This document shows positions 38,050 to 46,644 of a DNA stretch of 64,000 nt, piece by piece. The notes beneath the pieces were generated by a model that searched no databases, was not told where the DNA came from, and worked only from the letters and a program-made list of their open reading frames with translations. Numbering within the stretch: the stretch's first letter is position 1; each line of letters begins with the position of its first letter. A program made the position numbers and the translations under genes. This DNA comes from Candidatus Symbiopectobacterium endolongispinus. GTDB taxonomy: Bacteria; Pseudomonadota; Gammaproteobacteria; Enterobacterales; Enterobacteriaceae. The stretch is taken from the NCBI RefSeq assembly GCF_018777385.1, contig NZ_JAFJYB010000004.1:310001-374000 (forward strand). The letters run 5' to 3'.

Positions 38050-38790
38050 GCGCCTGCGCCAACAGCGCACCGGTTTGATCGGCAATGAAAGAAGAGCCGT
38101 AGAAGGTCATTTCCAGCCCATCGATTATTTGCTCGCTTCAGTCCCAATACGGTTAGAGGCAATCACCGGCACCAGATTGGCAGCCGCGTGGCCCTGCTGC
38201 ACGCGCGTCCAATGTGGCTGGCTGTCAATATCCGGATAAGCCGGTTCAGAACCGATAGCGGTAGGGTAGAAAATCAGCTCTGCGCCCTGCAACGCCAGGC
38301 TGCGCGCGGTTTCCGGGAACCACTGGTCCCAGCAGATGCCCACACCCACTTTAGCGTAACGCGTCTGCCACACCTTGAAGCCGGTATCACCAGGGATAAA
38401 GAACCGCTTTTCCTGATACGCCGGACCATTGGGAATGTGCGTTTTACGGTACACATCCAGCACGCTACCGTCGGCGTCAATCATCACCAGCGAGTTGTAA
38501 TAGGCATTATTGGCGCGCTCAAAGAAGCTCAGCGGCAATACCACCTCAAGCTCAGCCGCCAGTGCGGAGAAGTGTTTGATAAGCGGGCTGGTTTCCAGCG
38601 TTTGTGCCAGAGCATATTACTCGGGACTCTGATCGATACAGAAGTAAGGCGCGGCGAACAGCTCCTGAATCAGGATTATTTGAGCACCCTTGGCGTGCGC
38701 CTGTCGCACCAGTTTTTCGGCATTCTCAATATTCTTGGGCAGATCCCAGGAACACGCCATCTGCGTTGCGGCAACGGTCACTTTTGTCAT
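38050..38790 (-). pseudogene. aguB: N-carbamoylputrescine amidase AguB, disrupted and fused to aguA
   Basis: AguB is a nitrilase-fold amidase that forms putrescine from N-carbamoylputrescine. The start at 38790 reads MTKVTVAATQMACSWDLPKN. The catalytic triad is recognisable: Glu in ILIQELF, Lys in VYRKTHIP and Cys in GVGICWDQWFPE. TAA (38619-38617) replaces a Tyr codon after DQSPE. One base is missing near 38125 after NRIGTEASK. The last part ([20 protein letters not shown]) runs without a stop into the middle of aguA at about 38050, so the normal aguB end and the aguA beginning have been deleted together. Confidence 0.88.
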
Positions 38791-38861
38791 GCGAAGACCT
38801 CTATTATCTCTCTATTACGCTGGCTCAATGCCAGCCCTACCCGTTTAAGTGTACGATGCTA

Positions 38862-39338
38862 TTATGGCTTACGCAGCACCCGCTGTACACGCGCTTGCTC
38901 CCAGCGCTGCCAACGATCGCGCAGCCAGAACACCTTCACGGCATTCAGCGCCAGAAAACTGCCCCAGATTAGCAGCGGCCACAGGAACCAGTGGGAGCCT
39001 GGCGATGTCATTCGGTTCACCACGAACAGTACCAGATTGACCACAACATAAACCACAAGCGAGCGCCAAAAACGGCTCTCTTGCCGCACCTGACGTTTCG
39101 CTGCCTGAACGCGCAGCTCAAGCGATTCTCCGCTCAGGGTTTGCTCACTCTCTTCCGTCATCAACTCGGTAATATTCACACCAAACGCTGCGGCGATGGC
39201 ACCGAGCGTATCCAAACTGGCACGCTCACCATTCTCGATACGCTGAACGGTTCTGACGCTCAAGGAGGAGAGTTCCGCCAGTTGCTCCTGGGACCAGGCG
39301 CGGGCAAGGCGTAATGTTTTAATCGGATTGGTATTCAT
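38862..39338 (-). CDS. XRE-type HTH regulator with a membrane-helix tail
   Basis: A 158-residue protein with an N-terminal Cro/C1-type helix-turn-helix (LRLARAWSQEQLAELSSLSV, then RTVQRIENGERA) covering residues 6-60. A C-terminal part has two hydrophobic helices (RSLVVYVVVNLVLFVVN and HWFLWPLLIWGSFLAL), resembling the 2TM domain seen in other XRE proteins. It may act as a membrane-tethered repressor. Start 39338 (MNTNPIKTLRLARAW) follows AGGAAAAC; the longer ORF upstream has no good ribosome-binding site. The target is unknown. It lies between aguB and pfkA, all on the minus strand, and is intact. Confidence 0.8.
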   Translation of the reverse strand: MNTNPIKTLRLARAWSQEQLAELSSLSVRTVQRIENGERASLDTLGAIAAAFGVNITELMTEESEQTLSGESLELRVQAAKRQVRQESRFWRSLVVYVVVNLVLFVVNRMTSPGSHWFLWPLLIWGSFLALNAVKVFWLRDRWQRWEQARVQRVLRKP

Positions 39339-39537
39339 GGTTGTTTTCCTCATGGCTGTTTTTTCAACGATATTTTTTAAAGAAATAAAAAACACAGCCT
39401 CAACCTACGCTCGCTTAGCTGCCGCGAACACAACAGCGACCTGACAGGCTCCCGACAGACTGCCACATCAAGAAAAAAACCACCCTGTCGTCATACGGCG
39501 GGATGACTTTTATTGCGAAAGAATACAGACACCAGAT

Positions 39538-40506
39538 TTAGAACAGCTTTCTCGCCGTCTCCAGCCAATCACGCTTGAAGGGCCGTTTCATGTTCTCAAT
39601 GGCATCAATGATATCGTGGTGCACCATTTTTTCGTTTTGAATACCGACGCAGCGACCGCCGTAGCCTTGCAGCAGCAGTTCAATAGAGTACGCGCCCATA
39701 CGCGACGCCAAAATACGGTCATAAGCTACCGGGGAGCCGCCACGTTGAATGTGGCCCAGCACCGTAGAACGCGTTTCACGCCCGGTTTCTCTTTCAATAT
39801 AGCGTGCCAGTGCAAGTTCGTCGATATCGCAGATGTGCTCAGTAATGGCGACAATGGCGTGTTTTTTCCCTTTAGCGATGCCTGCTTTGATTTCACACAC
39901 CAGATCTTCCGGTTTAAACTCTTCTTCCGGTAACACAATAAATTCGCAGCCCCCGGCAATCGCCGCGGCCAGCGTCAGATCGCCGCAGTGGCGTCCCATC
40001 ACTTCCACGATGGAAATACGTTGGTGAGAAGAAGAGGTATCGCGTAAACGGTCAATGGCTTCCAGTACGGTTTCCAGTGCGGTGAAATACCCAATGGTGT
40101 AGTCGGTGCCTGCCACATCGTTATCGATGGTGCCCGGCAGGCCAATACACGGAAAGCCCATTTCAGTCAGGCGCTTGGCACCCATGTAAGAACCGTCACC
40201 GCCGATCACCACCAGGGCATCCAGACCACGGCTTTTCATGTTCTGTACCGCGACTTCACGTACGTGATCGTCGCGAAACTCGGGGAAACGCGCCGATCCT
40301 AAAAAGGTGCCGCCGCGGTTGATAACATCAGACACGCTGTAGCGGTCCAACTGCTCCATGCGATCCTGGTACAAGCCCTGATAGCCATCATAGATACCGT
40401 AGACTTCCAAACCTTCCGTCAGCGCCGCGCGTACTACGCCGCGAATCGCCGCATTCATGCCTGGCGCATCGCCACCGCTCGTCAATACTCCGATTTTCTT
40501 GATCAT
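39538..40506 (-). CDS. pfkA: 6-phosphofructokinase isozyme I PfkA
   Basis: A 322-residue ATP-dependent phosphofructokinase, the committing step of glycolysis. The ATP site [32 protein letters not shown], the catalytic PGTIDNDV loop, the fructose-6-phosphate site [13 protein letters not shown] and [20 protein letters not shown] are all intact. It is two residues longer than the E. coli enzyme, in the [18 protein letters not shown] region. The gene is adjacent to fieF as in E. coli. In E. coli sbp and cdh lie between pfkA and tpiA; here that interval holds glutaminase, agu genes and others. Confidence 0.96.
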   Translation of the reverse strand: MIKKIGVLTSGGDAPGMNAAIRGVVRAALTEGLEVYGIYDGYQGLYQDRMEQLDRYSVSDVINRGGTFLGSARFPEFRDDHVREVAVQNMKSRGLDALVVIGGDGSYMGAKRLTEMGFPCIGLPGTIDNDVAGTDYTIGYFTALETVLEAIDRLRDTSSSHQRISIVEVMGRHCGDLTLAAAIAGGCEFIVLPEEEFKPEDLVCEIKAGIAKGKKHAIVAITEHICDIDELALARYIERETGRETRSTVLGHIQRGGSPVAYDRILASRMGAYSIELLLQGYGGRCVGIQNEKMVHHDIIDAIENMKRPFKRDWLETARKLF

Positions 40507-40630
40507 GACAACCTCTGGACTTGTAGATGTAGTTTTGCAGGATGTTTCTATCGGACGGGCCGCCGTGGCGAACCATCGCTCACCTTTTTAGGCATATTAT
40601 AACAAATGTCCTGAGCTGAATTGATTCAGG

Positions 40631-41598
40631 TCAGGCAAAATAATGCCGCACAACCCATTTTCCATCACATTTCTCAAACAAATACAGGCTGGACCACACC
40701 TCGATGCGCCCGCGCTGTTCTTCCGGTACAGCGGAGGACGGGTCTTGATGGATAAGAATATCGGCACCGGGAAAACGCTGACGCAACGCCTGCTCCAAAC
40801 GGTCCGCAACCTCATGTGCTCGAACCAGCGGCAGCGAATCATCCATTTCCAGATGCAGTTGAATAAAACGGGTCGGCCCTGAGCGCCGGGTACGCAGTTG
40901 ATGTGCGCCATGAATGCCCGGCCAGCCACGAATCAGCTCAACGATCGCCTGCTGCTCTTCTTCTGGCAGCGCGCGTCCAGCAGCGATTGCACCGCGTCAT
41001 AGCCGATGCGCAGGGCGCTGTAGAGAATATAAACCACAATCCCCAACGCAAACAGGGCATCAGCGTAGGTGATACCGCGCCAGCTTAATACCAGCGCCAC
41101 CAGAATAGCGCCGTTCATAAGCACATCAGACAGGTAATGCAATGAATCGGCGCGTATCGCTTGGCTCTGGGTCTTGCGTACCACCCAACGTTGAAAAGTC
41201 ACCAGCAGCAGCGTTGCCACCAGGGCAATCACGGTGATGACAATCCCCACTTCTGGTGCATACAGCGGTTGCGGCGCATTGAGCCGTTGGAACCCGGTGA
41301 GGATCAAGAACAGCGCGGAGCCAGCAATGAACATGCCATGCGCAATGGCGGCCAGAGACTCTGCTTTGCCATGACCGAAAGCATGCTCATCGTCAGCGGG
41401 TTGGAGCGCATGACGCACGGCCAGCAGGTTCACCAGCGACGCGCTGATATCCACCAGTGAATCCACCAACGAGGCTAATAAACTGACCGAACCGGTGTAC
41501 CACCAGGCGAAGGCCTTAATGATAAATAACAGCAGCGCCACGGCTGTCGCAACCACTGCGGCGCGCGTTACCCAATGTGCATACTGCAAATCCATCAC
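40631..41598 (-). pseudogene. fieF: ferrous-iron/zinc efflux pump FieF, one-base frameshift
   Basis: FieF (YiiP) is a dimeric cation diffusion facilitator exporting Zn(II) and Fe(II) by proton antiport. Helices and metal sites are present: the [12 protein letters not shown] and [12 protein letters not shown] motifs, and [16 protein letters not shown] with the HxxxD site A. At about 40975 CTGGACGCGCG lacks one C compared with the L-D-R-A-L reading. Translation therefore ends [11 protein letters not shown], and the cytoplasmic domain ([17 protein letters not shown], then [14 protein letters not shown]) is in another frame. The C-terminus extends about 18 residues beyond the E. coli length. It could be a sequencing slip. 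Confidence 0.85.
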
Positions 41599-41637
41599 GC
41601 ACCTCGCCTCAACAAAGCATGTTATCCAATCATGACA

Positions 41638-42808
41638 TTACTTCATAACAGCATGGCTAAACACGAGCGCATAGCGCCGAAAAATGAACAGGCACCACAG
41701 CAACGCCACCCAGTGAAGCCCCCACAAAACCAATCTCATTCATGCCGACATGCGTGATGATCTGGTTGCCCAGCAGCGCACCGCCGCCGATACCCACATT
41801 ATAGATGCCGGAGAACAATGCCATAGCAACATCAGTGGCATCAGAGGCCAGCGTCAGGACTTTTACTTGCATGCCAAGGCCCAGCGCCATGATAACGATG
41901 CCCCACAGCACACAGACTATGGACAATCCCAATGGATTATTGGCCATTGGCAACAAAAGTGCCATGTACAACGGCAATGCCGCGATGCTCGCCACCAGAA
42001 AGCCCGCTGGATAGCGATTGCTGTAGCGGCTGAAAAGCATGCTGCCGATGATACCGGCACCGCCAAAAATCAGCAGCAATACGGTGGTGAAATTTTCACT
42101 TAATCCGGCAACCCGCTGCACGAAAGGTTCGATATAGCTGTAAGCGGTAAAATGGGCCGTCACCACCAGCACCGTCAGTGCATAATACACAGCAGCGCCG
42201 GGCGCTTAAGCAGCAATGGCAGGCTTTTCAGCGAACCAGAATGGCTGCCGGGCAACGGAGGCAACAGTTTCATCAACACTAGCAGAATCACAAAAGCCAC
42301 CACGCCAATACCGCTGAAGGTGACACGCCACCCCATGTACTGCCCGATTATACGACCGAGCGGCCATTGCCAGCGCGGTGCCAGTTGCCAACAGGCTCAG
42401 CGCCTGCGCTTTCTTGCCCGGCGGTGCCAAACGCACCGCCAACGAGGCCGTAATTGACCAGAAAATGGCATGTGCCAGCGCCACACCGATACGCGCCGCC
42501 ACCAGCACCCAGAAATTCCAGGCCAAACCGGAAATGATGTTGCACACGGCGAACAGGATAAACACTTTGATCAGCAGCCCACGCCGTTCCATATCACTGC
42601 ATACCAGCATAAAGGGCAACGACATGGTGCCCACCACCCAGGCATAAATCGTGATAATCAACCCGACCTGTGCAGCGCTCATCGAAAAACTGACGGCAAT
42701 ATCGGACAACAAGGCAACGGGCGTAAATTCAGCGGTATTAAAAATAAAGGCCGCCATAGCGAGGCTGATAACACGAAACCATGCTATCGAACGGGATGAA
42801 AGGGTCAT
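41638..42808 (-). pseudogene. sotB: sugar efflux transporter SotB, three indels
   Basis: SotB is a 12-helix MFS exporter of arabinose and related sugars. The start at 42808 ([20 protein letters not shown], then FNTAEFTPV) and helix 4-5 region ([20 protein letters not shown]) are clear. About 11 bases are missing after [13 protein letters not shown] (near 42360). One T is missing near 42186 before [21 protein letters not shown] third indel near 41690 hides the natural ending, which would read [17 protein letters not shown] with TAA at 41640-41638. These are independent events, so this is a genuine pseudogene. Confidence 0.88.
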
Positions 42809-43148
42809 GGGATGCACACTACCAGATATCAACAAAGTAGAAAGAAAATCGGCAGCGCGTCGCGCCGCAGGAAGCGGCATCGAACGCTGCACGTGAACAG
42901 AAAAATGGCCGGGCTACGCCAAAGGCAGCGCCTACATCGACCAAAATCTGTAAAGCAGATCACATTTTACGCTGAATCGAGGCGAGCTGTGGTACTTTTT
43001 TTAAGCAGTTAATCGAAGAACAGCGCGGATTTTAGGTGCCAACGCAGGCGTAATCACTGTTTAGAGTGATGAATTTAATGGTTTTGTATGGCGTTTCGTT
43101 CCCTAACACCCCACTGTTTTTGAAAGCCTTTTCCTAAAAAACAGCAAA
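42809..43148. other. 340-base gap between sotB and CpxQ
   Basis: Non-coding stretch between the sotB start and the cpxP/CpxQ 3' end. I see no ORF with homology and no clear promoter. AT-rich segments flank 43060-43150. Confidence 0.35.
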
Positions 43149-43206
43149 GAAAAAGCCCGTCATCATGACGGGCAAAAGACAGGGATGGTGTCTATGGCAA
43201 GGAAAT
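43149..43206 (-). ncRNA. cpxQ: CpxQ small RNA from the cpxP 3' UTR
   Basis: Downstream of cpxP the minus strand reads TTTCCTTGCCATAGACACCA, then TCCCTGTC, almost identical to the E. coli CpxQ seed region. It ends in a perfect hairpin GCCCGTCAT-g-ATGACGGGC and a T-run (43155-43149). CpxQ is cut from cpxP mRNA by RNase E, binds Hfq and represses inner-membrane and periplasmic protein mRNAs under envelope stress. The conserved seed next to an intact cpxRA supports a functional RNA. The exact 5' end is inferred. Confidence 0.88.
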
Positions 43207-43244
43207 CAACTTCTTACTACTCTCACTACACACTACAGGGTTAC

Positions 43245-43763
43245 TCAGGGATTTGGTTCACTGTTCAGCGCCCCACAGGGGGGGGACATGGAGGCTTCAA
43301 CTTGGGATAACTGCTGCCGCATCTCGTTCATTCGCTGTTGATAACGCTGTTCCAGAACTATTTTTTGCTCATAATTCAGCAAGTTATACATTTGATTGCG
43401 CACACGTGTCATTTCTATCTGGCGTTCAACCTGTGCTTGGATCATCTGCGAAATCTGTTTTCTGACGGCCGCTTCATCAAATTTCTCTGCGGTCACCAAA
43501 GTGTGCATTTTTTCTATATCATTTAAGTGCAGCACGGGCGCATCTTGCCTTGCCTGTTGCATCAGGTCACGCAAGTGTTGACGCTGTTGTTCCGTCAGTT
43601 TCACACAGTCAAACAGACCGCGCTGACTGATGGCGTTTCGCAAGGCTGCATCGCCAGGGTGCCAACCAGGCAGTGACGCACTATCGCTATCGGCTACTGA
43701 TGCGTTAACGACACCGAACATCAGCAATGAAATGAGAGAGATTTTTATGCGCCGTAGCATCAT
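43245..43763 (-). CDS. cpxP: periplasmic Cpx regulator CpxP
   Basis: A 172-residue CpxP, the periplasmic adaptor that damps CpxA and delivers misfolded proteins to DegP. A signal peptide (MMLRRIKISLISLLMFGVVN, then ASVAD) and the LTxxQ-type motifs (LTEQQRQHLRDLM and LNYEQKIVLEQRYQQRM) are present. Start 43763 follows GGGGGT. The C-terminus (MSPPCGALNSEPNP) is read through a run of eight Gs (43278-43285) and differs from other CpxP tails, so the last 14 residues may be out of their original frame. The gene is divergent from cpxRA across a CpxR box. Confidence 0.88.
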   Translation of the reverse strand: MMLRRIKISLISLLMFGVVNASVADSDSASLPGWHPGDAALRNAISQRGLFDCVKLTEQQRQHLRDLMQQARQDAPVLHLNDIEKMHTLVTAEKFDEAAVRKQISQMIQAQVERQIEMTRVRNQMYNLLNYEQKIVLEQRYQQRMNEMRQQLSQVEASMSPPCGALNSEPNP

Positions 43764-43843
43764 CACCCCCCGGTACAATGCGCCAATCTGTGAATCAATG
43801 AACACAAGTCTAAACACCTTGCTGCAAACATGCGTCAGAGGAT

Positions 43844-43858
43844 GTAAAACTACGTAAA
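43844..43858. promoter_or_regulatory. CpxR box
   Basis: GTAAA-ACTAC-GTAAA is an exact match to the CpxR consensus GTAAA-N5-GTAAA. It lies between divergent cpxP and cpxR and so can serve both. Confidence 0.92.
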
Positions 43859-43912
43859 GTCATGGAATGGCGTCGATCTATGACGTATTTTGCCCCTGGA
43901 GGTAGCCTAATC

Positions 43913-44611
43913 ATGAACAAGATTCTGTTGGTGGATGACGACAAAGAACTCACCGCTTTGTTGAAAGAGTTGCTCGAAATGGAAGGCTTTAACGTTGTCG
44001 TTGCCCACGATGGCGAACAGGCATTAAACGTATTGGACAGTACGGTAGATTTGCTGTTGTTGGACGTCATGATGCCGAAGAAAAACGGCATCGACACCTT
44101 GAAAGAGGTACGGCAGCAGCATCGGACGCCCGTCATCATGCTAACCGCGCGCGGTAGCGAACTGGATCGCGTTCTGGGGCTGGAACTGGGGGCGGATGAT
44201 TATCTGCCTAAACCGTTTAACGATCGTGAACTGGTGGCCCGTATTCGCGCCATTTTACGCCGCTCATCGTGGGCCGAGCAGCAGCAAACCACGGATAACG
44301 GTTCACCGACCGTTGAAGTGGACGGCTTGCGCCTCAATCCGGGGCGCCAGGAAGCGAGCTTCGACACCGAAGTGCTGGATCTCACCGGCACCGAGTTCAC
44401 GCTGCTCTACCTGTTGGCACAGCGGTTGGGACAAGTGGTGTCGCGCGAGCATCTTAGTCAGGAAGTGCTGGGTAAACGTCTGACGCCGTTCGATCGTGCG
44501 ATAGACATGCACATTTCCAATCTGCGACGTAAACTGCCGGAGCGTAAAGACGGACAACCCTGGTTCAAGACGCTGCGCGGACGCGGTTATTTAATGGTAT
44601 CAATAAGTTAA
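43913..44611 (+). CDS. cpxR: response regulator CpxR
   Basis: A 232-residue OmpR-class regulator of the envelope stress response. The receiver domain has the acidic pocket at residues 8-10 (ILLVDDD), the phosphorylated Asp51 in LLLLDVMMP, the Thr in VIMLTARG and the Lys in YLPKPF. The C-terminal winged helix is complete (LTGTEFTLLYLLAQRLGQVV, then DMHISNLRRKL and LRGRGYLMV). The start at 43913 follows GGAGGTAG; the in-frame extension to 43862 is excluded by the family start MNKILLVDDD. It is autoregulated through the CpxR box and cotranscribed with cpxA 16 bases downstream. Confidence 0.96.
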   Translation: MNKILLVDDDKELTALLKELLEMEGFNVVVAHDGEQALNVLDSTVDLLLLDVMMPKKNGIDTLKEVRQQHRTPVIMLTARGSELDRVLGLELGADDYLPKPFNDRELVARIRAILRRSSWAEQQQTTDNGSPTVEVDGLRLNPGRQEASFDTEVLDLTGTEFTLLYLLAQRLGQVVSREHLSQEVLGKRLTPFDRAIDMHISNLRRKLPERKDGQPWFKTLRGRGYLMVSIS

Positions 44612-44627
44612 AATAGGTATCTGCGGC

Positions 44628-46001
44628 ATGATCGACAGTTTGACTTCGCGCATTTTCGCCATTTTCTGGCTGACGCTGGCGTTGGTGCTAATGCTGGTGC
44701 TGATGTTGCCCAAGCTGGACTCACGCCAGATGACGGCGCTATTGGAAAACGAGTATCGTCAGGGCGTGATGCTGGAACAGCATATCGAAGCCGATCTTGC
44801 CGTCGATCCGCCTAACGACCTGTTTTGGTGGCGACGCTTGTTTCGCGTGATCGAAAAATGGTCACCGCCGGGGCAACGTCTGGTTTTCGTCACGAGTGAA
44901 GGGCGAATTTTCGGTACGCTGCAAAAAACCGAAATGCAGATTGTGCGTAACTTTATCGGCCAGTCTGATAATGCCGACCATCCGCAGAAGAAAAATTATG
45001 GTCGGCTCGAACTGCTCGGACCGTTTTCCGTGCGCGACGGTGAGGATAATTACCAGGTTTATCTGATCCGCATGGCAAACAGCCCGCAGTCCGATTTCAT
45101 CAATCTACTACTGGACCGCCCGCTGCTGTTACTCATTATCACTATGCTTATCAGCACACCGCTGTTGCTTTGGCTGGCCTGGAGCCTGGCAAAACCTGCG
45201 CGTAAGCTGAAAATTGCGGCCGATGAAGTGGCGCAAGGCAACCTACGTCAACACCCCGAGCTGGAAGCCGGGCCGCAAGAGTTCCTCGCCACTGGCGTCA
45301 GCTTTAACCAAATGGTCAGCGCGCTGGAACGCATAGTTACCGCGCAACAACGTCTGCTTTCTGATATTTCCCATGAACTGCGCACACCGTTGACACGCTT
45401 GCAATTGGCTACCGCGCTGCTGCGCCGTCGTCAGGGTGAAAACAACGAGCTGAACCGCATTGAAACCGAAACGCAGCGGCTGGACAGCATGATCAACGAC
45501 CTGCTGGTGTTATCGCGCAACCAGCACAAGAACGAGTTGGGGCGTGAATATATCCGCGCCGACGAACTGTGGGGAGACGTGCTGGATGACGCCCGCTTTG
45601 AAGCCGAGCAAATGGGTAAAACGCTGGACGTGCCCTATCCACCCGGCCCTTGGCCGCTGTTCGGTAACCGTTCCGCACTGGAAAGCGCTTTCGAAAATGT
45701 GGTGCGCAACGCCCTGCGTTACTCAAACACCCATATCAGCGTCGCCTTTGCCGTTGATAATCAAGGACTCACCATTAACGTTGACGATGATGGCCCCGGC
45801 ATTAACCCGGAAGATCGCGAGCAAATCTTCCGCCCGTTCTATCGCACCGATGAGGCGCGCGATCGGGCGTCGGGCGGTACGGGGTTAGGGTTGGCGATTG
45901 TGGAGAATGCGATTACGCAACATAAAGGCTGGGTTAAAGCAGGAGACAGTTCGTTAGGGGGGTTACGTCTGACCATCTGGCTACCGCTGAACGAACGCTA
46001 A
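44628..46001 (+). CDS. cpxA: sensor histidine kinase CpxA
   Basis: A 457-residue inner-membrane sensor kinase/phosphatase. The first helix (IFAIFWLTLALVLMLVLMLP) and the second (LLLLIITMLISTPLLLWLAW) flank a periplasmic domain. A HAMP domain (LAKPARKLKIAADEVAQGNL) leads to the H box SDISHELRTPLTRL with His249, the N box ENVVRNALRYS, and G boxes DDDGPGI and GGTGLGLAIV. All catalytic elements are intact. It responds to envelope misfolding and phosphorylates CpxR. It forms an operon with cpxR. Confidence 0.96.
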   Translation: MIDSLTSRIFAIFWLTLALVLMLVLMLPKLDSRQMTALLENEYRQGVMLEQHIEADLAVDPPNDLFWWRRLFRVIEKWSPPGQRLVFVTSEGRIFGTLQKTEMQIVRNFIGQSDNADHPQKKNYGRLELLGPFSVRDGEDNYQVYLIRMANSPQSDFINLLLDRPLLLLIITMLISTPLLLWLAWSLAKPARKLKIAADEVAQGNLRQHPELEAGPQEFLATGVSFNQMVSALERIVTAQQRLLSDISHELRTPLTRLQLATALLRRRQGENNELNRIETETQRLDSMINDLLVLSRNQHKNELGREYIRADELWGDVLDDARFEAEQMGKTLDVPYPPGPWPLFGNRSALESAFENVVRNALRYSNTHISVAFAVDNQGLTINVDDDGPGINPEDREQIFRPFYRTDEARDRASGGTGLGLAIVENAITQHKGWVKAGDSSLGGLRLTIWLPLNER

Positions 46002-46043
46002 GCGCAGCTATACATGTGGGGTACGGCGCGTTGCGCCGCCCCG

Positions 46044-46391
46044 CTAGCGCATACGCTGAATCACTTGCAGCAGTTCCGCGATCGCTGCTTCCCCATCATC
46101 GTCCAATACCGTCTTACGCACGCAGCCGTTGGTGTGATCGGCCAGCAATTGATTGGCAAAAGCATTAAGCGCAGAACGCGCTGCAGAAATCTGATTGAGG
46201 ATATCAACGCAATAACGGTCTTGTTCGATCATATGACCGATGCCGTTAACCTGACCGTTAATTCGGTTGAGCCGGTTCAGCAGCGCTTTTTTACGCGGCT
46301 GAACCACACGGCGAACATCCGATTCATCGGCTGAACTGGCCGCTTCAGTGGCAGCGGCACAAAACTCGCACTTACGACGCGGCGACGTCAA
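46044..46391 (-). CDS. csoR: CsoR/RcnR-family copper-sensing repressor
   Basis: A 115-residue DUF156 all-helical repressor. The residues Cys61 (DRYCVDIL), His86 and Cys90 (LADHTNGCV) form the Cys-His-Cys Cu(I) site typical of CsoR proteins. Residues 1-32 are an unusual leader with a further C-x-x-C (KCEFC), so the true start could lie further in. Its ATG overlaps the copZ stop by 20 bases, and copA lies just upstream on the same strand, which fits autogenous repression of a copA-copZ-csoR transcript. The common enterobacterial copper ATPase regulator is CueR, so a CsoR here is notable. Confidence 0.8.
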   Translation of the reverse strand: MTSPRRKCEFCAAATEAASSADESDVRRVVQPRKKALLNRLNRINGQVNGIGHMIEQDRYCVDILNQISAARSALNAFANQLLADHTNGCVRKTVLDDDGEAAIAELLQVIQRMR

Positions 46392-46587
46392 ATCCTAGTC
46401 CTTCGACAGTGTCGCGGAAGACGTCTGGGTTGGCTTTTTCTGTCTCATTGTACTCCACGTTTACCAGACCGGTTTCCAGCGTGACCTGCACACCCTGAAT
46501 CCCATTAAGCGCTTCCAGCGCGTTCTTGACCTTACTGGCGCAGCAGCCGCAGGACATACCTTGGACGTTGATTGTAACATAGGACAT
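46372..46587 (-). CDS. copZ: copper chaperone CopZ
   Basis: A 71-residue HMA-domain protein with the metal motif GMSCGCCASKV (Cys13 and Cys16), the fold pattern beta-alpha-beta-beta-alpha-beta, and the ending GLGFDVAAS. CopZ binds Cu(I) in the cytoplasm and passes it to CopA and to the repressor. It lies between copA (58 bases upstream) and csoR (20-base overlap). It appears intact although its partner CopA is broken. Confidence 0.88.
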   Translation of the reverse strand: MSYVTINVQGMSCGCCASKVKNALEALNGIQGVQVTLETGLVNVEYNETEKANPDVFRDTVEGLGFDVAAS

Positions 46588-46644
46588 AAAATACTCTCAA
46601 TTTCACATTGTGTGACACCGGGCGGAGCCGGAAGGCTCAGAATA

